Positions 58,465 through 64,000 of a stretch of DNA of 64,000 bases are shown piece by piece; position 1 is the first letter of the stretch; every line of letters begins with the position of its first letter. The position numbers and the translations under genes were made by a program. Under the pieces are notes generated by a model. The model ran no database searches and had not been told where the DNA came from. It worked only from the letters and a program-made list of their open reading frames with translations. Source of the DNA: Nisaea sp. (GTDB lineage: Bacteria; Pseudomonadota; Alphaproteobacteria; Thalassobaculales; Thalassobaculaceae); contig NZ_JAXMNY010000003.1 of NCBI RefSeq assembly GCF_034670185.1, forward strand, positions 372,001 to 436,000, in the 5' to 3' direction.

Positions 58465-59481
58465 TCAGGTGAACAGCCGTTCACCTTCCATGCCCTTGTA
58501 AAGACCCGCCACCTGCTCGGCATAGCCATTGTAGAGCAGGGTCGGTATCCGTTCGTTGCCGCCGCCAAGCGGCCGTTCTGAAGCCTGGCTCCAGCGGGCA
58601 TGCGGAACCTCGGGGTTCACGTTCGCCCAGAAGCCGTACTCGCTCTTCTGCAGCTCCTCCCAGAAGGAAACAGGGCGCTCCGAGGTGAAGGTGAAGCGGA
58701 CGATGGATTTGGTCGATTTGAAACCGTATTTCCACGGCACCGCCAGCCGGAGCGGTGCGCCGTTCTGCCGTGGCATCGGCTTGCCGTAGATACCGGTGGC
58801 GATGAAGGCGAGATCGTTCATCGCCTCTTCGATGCTCAGCCCCTCGATATAGGGCCAGGGGTACCAATGCTGCTTCTGGCCCTTGGCATTATCCGGGTCC
58901 ATGAAGGTTTCCATGCGGATATATTTCGCCGAGGAGAGCGGCTCCGCCAGTTTGACCAGCGCTGACAGCGGGAATCCGCTCCACGGCACGACCATGGACC
59001 AGGCCTCGACGCAGCGAAGCCGGTAGACACGCTCTTCAAGTGGCATCTGATCCAGCAGATCATCGATATCTATTGTCTTCGGCTGGGCAACCTCGCCGTC
59101 CAGAGTCACGGTCCAGGGGCGGATTTTCAGGGCCTGGGCGGCGCGGCTGATATTCTTGTGGCTGCCGAACTCGTAGAAATTGTTGTAGCTGGTGGCAAGG
59201 TCCGGATCGGTGATCGGCCGGTCCGGTCCGCCATCGGCGAAGGCCGGGTTCCGTTTCACCGGATAGAGGTGGGAGGAGGGATCGGGCTCCACGGAGGCGA
59301 GCTGTTTCGCTGCATCCGCCTCGGCGCTCGCCTCGTCGCTGCAACCGGCCAATGCGGCTGCCGAGAGAATCATCGGCCCGGCCGCGAGGCCTTTCAGCAG
59401 GGCGCGCCTGTTGTGAAAGACGGATTCAGACGTGACCGCCCGTTCCGGCAATTCCCAGCCCTTCAATCGCTTCAGCAGCAT
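58465..59481 (-). CDS. msrP: Protein-methionine-sulfoxide reductase catalytic subunit (YedY/MsrP)
   Basis: A 338-residue periplasmic molybdoenzyme. A twin-arginine signal is seen (HNRRALLKGLAAGPMILSAAAL). The mature protein carries NNFYEFGSHKNISRAAQALKIRPWTVTLDGEV, the molybdenum-ligand Cys in YRLRCVEAWSMVVPWSGFPL, and VPWKYGFKSTKSIVRFTFT, all typical of MsrP. It repairs oxidised methionines in periplasmic proteins with electrons from the quinone pool through membrane protein MsrQ. No msrQ gene is next to it, so the partner is elsewhere or replaced. It depends on molybdate uptake such as ModABC. Confidence 0.95.
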   Translation of the reverse strand: MLLKRLKGWELPERAVTSESVFHNRRALLKGLAAGPMILSAAALAGCSDEASAEADAAKQLASVEPDPSSHLYPVKRNPAFADGGPDRPITDPDLATSYNNFYEFGSHKNISRAAQALKIRPWTVTLDGEVAQPKTIDIDDLLDQMPLEERVYRLRCVEAWSMVVPWSGFPLSALVKLAEPLSSAKYIRMETFMDPDNAKGQKQHWYPWPYIEGLSIEEAMNDLAFIATGIYGKPMPRQNGAPLRLAVPWKYGFKSTKSIVRFTFTSERPVSFWEELQKSEYGFWANVNPEVPHARWSQASERPLGGGNERIPTLLYNGYAEQVAGLYKGMEGERLFT

Positions 59482-59609
59482 GATGTTCCTCCGACGATAC
59501 CAAACTCAGGAACAGACATAGGGCAGGCAGCCGGACACGGCTACTCACGTGCCAGTGAGAGGGCCGTGTCCGGAATGGTGCGGCCTTGGGCTGGGAAGTG
59601 TTGAGCGGC

Positions 59610-60089
59610 CTAAGCCGCGAGTGTTTCTTCCAGCGCGAGCACGTCGAGGCAGGCTCCGGCGGCTTCCCGGCCCTTGCCGACCATATGCTCCCGGAAGAAC
59701 CGGGTATGGTCCTCGGTTTCGTGGAAGTGGTGCGGCGTCAGCACGACGGAGAAGACCGGCACGCCGGTATCGAGCTGCACCCGCATCAGCCCGTCCACCA
59801 CAGCTGAGGCGACGAAATCGTGCCGGTAGATGCCGCCATCGACGACGAATCCGCAGGCAATGACAGCGGCATAGCGCTCGCTGGCGATCAGCTTCATGGC
59901 CGTCAGCGGGATTTCGAAGGCGCCGGGGACGCGGAAGCAATCGATCTTCGCTGTATCGAAGCCGCGCTGCTTCATCTCGTCGATGAAACCGTCCCGGGCT
60001 CGGTCGGTCATGTCGCTGTGCCAGCTTGCCTGGATGAAGGCGATCCTGTCGCCGGACGCGATGCCTGTATCTTTTGGTGAGGTCGTCAT
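59610..60089 (-). CDS. ribH: 6,7-Dimethyl-8-ribityllumazine synthase, type II
   Basis: A 159-residue lumazine synthase. RIAFIQASWHSDMTDRARDGFIDEM, the VPGAFEIPLTAMKLIASERYAAVIACGFVVDGGIYRHDFVASAVVDGLM core (phosphate site GAFEIP, substrate residues around GGIYRHDFVA) and FSVVLTPHHFHE match. The WHSDMTD segment and HHFHE tail fit the decameric type II form (RibH2) of rhizobia and Brucella. It condenses ribitylaminouracil with dihydroxybutanone phosphate. The ATG at 60089 is the natural start. An FMN riboswitch lies about 95 nt upstream, and no other rib gene follows. Confidence 0.94.
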   Translation of the reverse strand: MTTSPKDTGIASGDRIAFIQASWHSDMTDRARDGFIDEMKQRGFDTAKIDCFRVPGAFEIPLTAMKLIASERYAAVIACGFVVDGGIYRHDFVASAVVDGLMRVQLDTGVPVFSVVLTPHHFHETEDHTRFFREHMVGKGREAAGACLDVLALEETLAA

Positions 60090-60458
60090 TATCGGTTCCA
60101 ACTCCATGTAAAACTCACTGGAATCGAGGCCGAGTACAAACAGGGGGACGGAACCCGCGAGGGCCATCTCCGCTCCCATGCCGTTCTCTCTCATCCGGAC
60201 TGTGACCGTCGGCTTCGGAGTTACACCGAATCTGCTGACCCCGGCCGAAGCCGGGCGCTCGCGGGCTTCATGGGCTTTCCCATTCACAGGTTGGCCCATG
60301 TTACCGCCGGTGGGGAGTTTCGCCCCGCCCCGAGAACAATGCCGTCCCTCGCGAGACGGCGGGCGGAGCCTAGCGCTGACACCATCTTCGGGCAATCCCG
60401 AATGAGCAGGGAGCATTTGCCTCTGGCTTTGCCTCTGTCGCGTCCTATCTTCACGGCC
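60090..60458. other. Divergent regulatory region between ribH and the ABC1 kinase
   Basis: This 369-bp gap holds the FMN riboswitch (60183-60337) and the ribH leader toward the left, and about 120 bp of leader for the kinase gene toward the right. No further gene is seen. Confidence 0.7.
60183..60337 (-). promoter_or_regulatory. FMN riboswitch (RFN element) upstream of ribH
   Basis: On the minus strand the conserved pieces appear in order: TTCTCGGGGCGGGGCGAAA, CTCCCCACCGGCGGT, GAAGCCCGCGAGCGCC, GGTCAGCAGATTCGGTG, CTCCGAAGCCGACGGTCA, and AGTCCGGATGAGAGAGAA closing the first stem. These are the hallmark RFN segments. It should lower ribH expression when FMN is plentiful. Confidence 0.93.
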
Positions 60459-61811
60459 ATGAAAGATCAGGAACGCAATTCTCTGGGCGGCCGCGTGAAG
60501 CGGTACGCGCGGGTGACCGGAGCTGTTGGCGGCCTCGCGGCGCGGGTCGCGGGCGAGCGCTATCTCGGAATGAAGCTGGACAAGGGCACGCACGCGGCGG
60601 AGCTGCGCGAAGCCCTGGGTGGTCTCAAGGGCCCGCTGATGAAAGTGGCGCAAATTCTGGCCACCATCCCGGACGCGCTGCCGAAGGAATACACCAACGA
60701 GCTGGTGCAGCTTCAGGCCGATGCGCCGAGCATGGGCTGGCTGTTCGTCAAGCGCCGGATGAGCCGGGAGCTGGGTGCCGGCTGGCAGCAGAAATTCGGC
60801 AGCTTCGAGCATGACGCGGCGGCGGCGGCCTCCCTTGGCCAGGTGCACAAGGCAACGGATGCGGACGGCAACGCGCTGGCGGTGAAACTGCAATATCCGG
60901 ACATGCAGTCAGCCGTCGAGGCGGACCTGCGCCAGTTGAAGCTGATCTTCTCGATCTATGCCCGCTACGACAAGGCGATCCATACGGACGAGATCTACAA
61001 GGAACTCTCCGCCCGGCTGCGCGAGGAGCTGGATTACCAGCGCGAGGCCCTGCACATGGCGCTCTACGGCCAGATGCTGAAGGACGAGGCGGGCGTGCAT
61101 GTGCCGCACAGCGTCGATGCCCTGACTACGCCGCGCGTGCTGAGCATGAACTGGCTGGAAGGCGCCAAGCTGCTCGATTTCATCGCCGCGCATGACGATC
61201 AGGAAAGCCGCAACCGCGTCGCCCTCAACATGTTCCGGGCCTGGTATGTGCCGTTCTACGAATACGGCGTGATCCACGGGGACCCGCATCTCGGCAACTA
61301 CTCGGTCCGCCCGGACGGCTCCGTCAACCTGCTCGATTTCGGCTGTATCCGCGTCTTCCCGCCGAGCTTCGTCAAGGGCGTCATCGATCTCTACAACGCC
61401 CTCTCAACCGATGACGAGGCGCTGGCGGTCCATGCCTATGAAAGCTGGGGGTTCCAGGGGCTGGACAAGGAAACGGTATCGGTACTGAACATGTGGGCCC
61501 GCTTCATCTACGCCCCGTTGATGGAGGACAAAGCCCGCCGCATCCAGGAAACCAACACCGGCATGTATGGCCGAGAGGTGGCGGAAAAGGTCCATGTCGA
61601 ACTCCGCCGCCTGCAAGGCGTCAAACCACCCCGTGAATTCGTCCTGATGGACCGCGCCGCGATCGGGCTCGGCTCGGTGTTCCTGCATCTGAAGGCGGAA
61701 GTGAATTGGTACCGCCTGTTCCACGATCTGGTCGCGGATTTCGATGTGGATGCGCTGGCGAAGCGGCAGGCGGCGGCGCTGAAGGAGGCGCGGGTGCCAG
61801 CGGCGGAGTAG
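60459..61811 (+). CDS. ABC1/UbiB-family atypical kinase
   Basis: About 450 residues from the ATG at 60459; an ATG at 60402 would add 19 residues. The ABC1 KxGQ-like motif is KGPLMKVAQILATIPDALP, the Ala-rich loop that replaces the glycine-rich loop is AAAASLGQVHKA, the lysine is in LAVKLQYPDM, the catalytic region is GVIHGDPHLGNYSV and the metal-binding DFG is LLDFGCIR. UbiB/COQ8 proteins help ubiquinone biosynthesis or lipid-linked isoprenoid trafficking through ATPase activity. It is divergent from ribH across the riboswitch region. Confidence 0.9.
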   Translation: MKDQERNSLGGRVKRYARVTGAVGGLAARVAGERYLGMKLDKGTHAAELREALGGLKGPLMKVAQILATIPDALPKEYTNELVQLQADAPSMGWLFVKRRMSRELGAGWQQKFGSFEHDAAAAASLGQVHKATDADGNALAVKLQYPDMQSAVEADLRQLKLIFSIYARYDKAIHTDEIYKELSARLREELDYQREALHMALYGQMLKDEAGVHVPHSVDALTTPRVLSMNWLEGAKLLDFIAAHDDQESRNRVALNMFRAWYVPFYEYGVIHGDPHLGNYSVRPDGSVNLLDFGCIRVFPPSFVKGVIDLYNALSTDDEALAVHAYESWGFQGLDKETVSVLNMWARFIYAPLMEDKARRIQETNTGMYGREVAEKVHVELRRLQGVKPPREFVLMDRAAIGLGSVFLHLKAEVNWYRLFHDLVADFDVDALAKRQAAALKEARVPAAE

Positions 61812-61899
61812 GTGTTTTTTTGCGTGATCCGACGGGGGCGGATGCATAGTATCCGGTGCAAAGGAAGTGCATCGGAGACCTGTCTTGTGTTTCGCTGAT

Positions 61900-62952
61900 A
61901 TGCGCCGGTTCGGCCATCTGGACATTGCCACGGCACTCGCATCCGGCGGCGCCCCTATCCCGCCGGAGGAGCTGTTCGAGGTGCCGGAGGGTGCGCCCGC
62001 GCATGAGGTGGCGGACAGCATCGCGGGGCTGCGGGCGGAATGGGCGGCGCTGATGGGCGAGCGGCAGCGGGCCGGCCGGGAAGCGGCCCGGGCCCGGGCG
62101 ACCCTGGCCTCGCTCCGGGCGGAGCAGGACAAGGTGGCGGCCGTACTGCCGCTGCTGACGGAGCGGGTCGACGGCCAGCGCATCCTCTTTGAAAAACAGC
62201 TGACGCAGAAGTCAGTCTATCTGGAGCATGAGCAGGCGCTGCTGGAGACCCGGCATCAGGGCCTGGTGCTGGACAAGCAGATCGAGGAAGCGCAGGCGAC
62301 GCTCGCCAGCGCGGAGGCGACGGCGGAGAACCTGCTGCTCGCCTTCGAGGCACAGCGCCAGCGCGCCCTGGCGGAAGCCCGGCAGAAGGCGAATGCGGCT
62401 ATGCAGGAACGGATCAAGGCAAGTGACCGGGTCGGCCGCCTGACCCTCGCGGCCCCGGTGGCGGGGGAGGTCACCGGCCTCTCGGTGCATACGCTCGGCG
62501 GCTATATCCAGCCCGGCGCGCCGCTGATGCGGATCGTGCCGGACGGGGACCGCCTGACGGTCGAGGCGACGGTGACGAACCGGGATATCGGCTTTATCGA
62601 GATCGGCCAGCGGGCGGCGGTGAAGGTTGATGCCTTCAACTACATGCGCTACGGCAGCATCGAGGGAAGGATCGTCAGCCTCAGCGCCGACGCTGTCGTG
62701 CCCCAGGACGCGAACAACGCCGCCGGCGCGGCGGGCGCGGCCACAACCGGCCCGCAGGCGGCGCCGCAGATGCTGTCCTACACGGCGCGGATCGAGATCG
62801 AACGAGAACATCTGAACGTGGACGGCAGGGACGTGCGCCTGGTGCCGGGCATGTCCGTGACGGCGGACCTGCTGACGGGGGAGAGACGGGTGCTGGAATA
62901 TGTACTGCAGCCTGTACTGCGCTATGCGAGTGAAGGGATGCGGGAAAGATGA
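61900..62952 (+). pseudogene. HlyD-type secretion adaptor lacking its N-terminal anchor (probable remnant)
   Basis: A 350-residue frame matching the C-terminal three quarters of type I secretion membrane-fusion proteins. A long coiled coil (GLRAEWAALMGERQRAGREAARARATLASL onward) leads to the second lipoyl half DRVGRLTLAAPVAGEVTGLSVHTLGGYIQPGAPLMRIVP and the beta-barrel ending LEYVLQPVLRYASEGMRER. The usual N-terminal membrane helix and first lipoyl half are missing: the sequence before residue about 35 shows no homology. Normal members have about 430-480 residues. No ABC exporter gene is adjacent. It is probably a 5'-truncated remnant beside the AT-rich insertion. Confidence 0.7.
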
Positions 62953-62997
62953 AATTAATGAACACATTATTCAGTATTTTATAATGGAGGTTTTTTC

Positions 62998-63417
62998 ATG
63001 TCTCTAGGATTAACAATTTTATTGCACGGTCAAGTAAGATTTCTAGTGTGGATGGTGCATCCAGCATCATGGGTTGGTGTTGTTGTGGCATTTTTTCTTT
63101 TAATTGCAGATTTACGAACTTTATCAATGTGTGTGTTTTTGTTTTGTTTTCTTACATTTGTTTCATCATTATATTTAGTTTTTTATAATAATTTATCGGA
63201 AATAAAATATTCCATAACATATAATATTCTATTCTTTTTGTCGTTCTTGTTTTCATTTATTTATTTAATATCTTTATGTGCTTTGTTTGATTTTGTTTTC
63301 GTAAGTCGTGTATTAATTTTTGTGTTGGTGGTTATGCCTGCGATTTTTTTCTGGATTGGAAAATTGCAGTGTAGAAGCCGGAAGTTACTAGATGAACAAC
63401 GTGATCAGATAATTTGA
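62998..63417 (+). CDS. AT-rich gene for a small multi-pass membrane protein, probably acquired
   Basis: A 139-residue protein with four predicted helices (including HPASWVGVVVAFFLLIADL, FLFCFLTFVSSLYLVFY, LFFLSFLFSFIYLISLCAL and VLIFVLVVMPAIFFWIGKL). A basic C-terminal tail CRSRKLLDEQRD follows. GGAGG lies 9 nt before the ATG. I do not recognise the family; it may be an immunity-like or phage-like membrane protein. Bases 63001-63360 count to 28% GC, far below the neighbours, and codons are strongly A/T-ending, so recent transfer is likely. Confidence 0.7.
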   Translation: MSLGLTILLHGQVRFLVWMVHPASWVGVVVAFFLLIADLRTLSMCVFLFCFLTFVSSLYLVFYNNLSEIKYSITYNILFFLSFLFSFIYLISLCALFDFVFVSRVLIFVLVVMPAIFFWIGKLQCRSRKLLDEQRDQII

Positions 63418-63473
63418 TTTGGGAAGGCCAGAGTAAATGGTTGATAATGTATTAATGCCGTCTACTGGAGTGA

Positions 63474-63640
63474 GAATTAAGGGGACACACACCTTAATTC
63501 AACTAATGTCAGTTGTTGTGGAATTAAGGGGACACACTACTTAATTAGATGCGCCGCCAGATCCACAGAATTAAGGGGACACACCTTAATTCACACCTTG
63601 GGAATTAAGGGGACACACACCTTAATTCACACCTTAATTC
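63474..63640. repeat. Four copies of a palindromic REP-like repeat
   Basis: Stem GAATTAAGG and CCTTAATTC enclose loop GGACACACA. Copies: 63474-63500 (full), 63521-63546 (3' arm degenerate), 63568-63592 (loop shorter by 2), 63602-63628 (full), plus a lone 3' half at 63631-63640. They lie directly downstream of a REP-associated transposase gene, the usual relation of REP sequences to their transposase. Confidence 0.85.
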
Positions 63641-63646
63641 CGCATC

Positions 63647-64000
63647 TCATAACAGGTCTGTCGCGTCCGTCTTCGGGCCCGGTTTCCGCTTTCTGAGTCT
63701 TCTGCCGAGCCGCTGTTCCAGATCCTTCAGAAACCCGTCGCTCCCGAGCGGTCGCCCTGTCCGTTCGTGGCGCCGGATCAGATCCGTCAGTTCCGGCGCG
63801 ATGCCGCCATCCAGGAAGCGCCGCCAGTCCCCGATCATGTCCGGCAGGTCTGACGTGAGGATGCGGTCGGCGGCACCTCTTTGCTCCGCTGCATCGAGAC
63901 CGAGATGAGCGCGGGCGCTCGACCAGACCCAGTCTTCCGGCCGGGCCGCGAGCCGGGCGCGCACCGGGTTCAGCTCCACATAGCGCGCCGCCGCGATCAG
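63647..64000 (-). CDS. REP-associated tyrosine transposase (RAYT), C-terminal part
   Basis: The frame is open to the window edge, so the 5' end is missing. The visible part has the conserved YVELNPVRARLAARPEDWVWSSARAHLGL block of RAYT/IS200-like transposases, then a helical tail with ERTGRPLGSDGFLKDLEQRLGRRLRKRKPGPK. The nuclease HUH and Tyr motifs lie in the part outside the window, so activity cannot be judged. The gene is followed directly by four palindromic repeats that are its likely substrates. Confidence 0.88.
   Translation of the reverse strand: MIAAARYVELNPVRARLAARPEDWVWSSARAHLGLDAAEQRGAADRILTSDLPDMIGDWRRFLDGGIAPELTDLIRRHERTGRPLGSDGFLKDLEQRLGRRLRKRKPGPKTDATDLL

Noticed and set aside
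60090..60893. N-terminal extension of ribH through the upstream region
   Set aside because: The in-frame sequence crosses the FMN riboswitch and the ABC1 kinase gene; the normal RibH start is at 60089.
63474..63640. CRISPR-like array
   Set aside because: Repeats are palindromic, unevenly spaced and of varying length, without unique spacers of constant size, and lie next to a RAYT transposase rather than cas genes.

Overview
The window is a 64 kb chromosomal stretch of a GC-rich alphaproteobacterium. A marine or soil Rhodospirillales-like organism is the best guess. The guess rests on a NIT-HAMP-MCP-PilZ chemoreceptor, a PAS_5-type protein, type II lumazine synthase under an FMN riboswitch, dpp-type and TRAP uptake systems, and the ispB / DUF2007 / tRNA1(Val) methyltransferase / S49 peptidase neighbourhood. 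The genus is inference only. Genes are dense, with few gaps over 200 bp, and most of the window is ordinary core and catabolic chromosome.

Layout. 1-8 kb: a 5'-truncated chemoreceptor, then ispB facing DUF2007-trmN6-S49 peptidase, then an enoyl-thioester-reductase-like MDR protein, an acetyltransferase, a PKHD-type hydroxylase and a GntR/FCD regulator. 8-12 kb: two convergent EamA transporters; the second shares an intergenic region holding a perfect 18-bp palindrome with a divergent YafY/WYL regulator. 12-20 kb: a complete peptide/opine-type ABC operon (substrate protein, two permeases, two ATPases) next to an Ldh-family oxidoreductase and an SMP-30 lactonase. 20-26 kb: an orphan radical SAM protein, glucokinase, and an arginase-ornithine aminotransferase operon with a divergent Lrp/AsnC regulator and Lrp-like operator. 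26-29 kb: mandelate-racemase-type enolase, GFA protein, DusA.

29-39 kb holds metal acquisition. One minus-strand operon encodes a secreted DUF4856 protein with an EF-hand-like loop, an in-frame fusion of a membrane fatty-acid-hydroxylase-like protein with a ferric-iron-binding protein, an FbpB-type permease and possibly an MFS transporter. Two Fur-like boxes lie upstream. Next to it are modE and modABC with a well-formed ModE box. Later comes the molybdoenzyme MsrP (58.5 kb). 41-44 kb: a large sensor kinase and a short SbmA/BacA transporter.

44.7-52.3 kb looks like a shikimate/quinate utilisation locus: QuiC dehydroshikimate dehydratase, a TetR regulator fused in frame to an alpha/beta hydrolase, a catabolic-looking shikimate/quinate dehydrogenase and a DctPQM TRAP transporter. 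Imported shikimate could be oxidised to 3-dehydroshikimate and dehydrated to protocatechuate with these genes alone. A second histidine kinase follows, then a 422-bp gap containing a candidate small RNA with five consecutive hairpins.

54-64 kb: LysR regulator, thioredoxin reductase, GFA protein, methyltransferase, PAS protein, MsrP, ribH under an FMN riboswitch, and an ABC1 kinase. The right end is disrupted: an HlyD adaptor lacking its N-terminal anchor, an AT-rich (about 28% GC) membrane-protein gene of foreign appearance, four copies of a palindromic repeat, and the C-terminal part of a REP-associated transposase. No tRNA, rRNA or CRISPR array was found.
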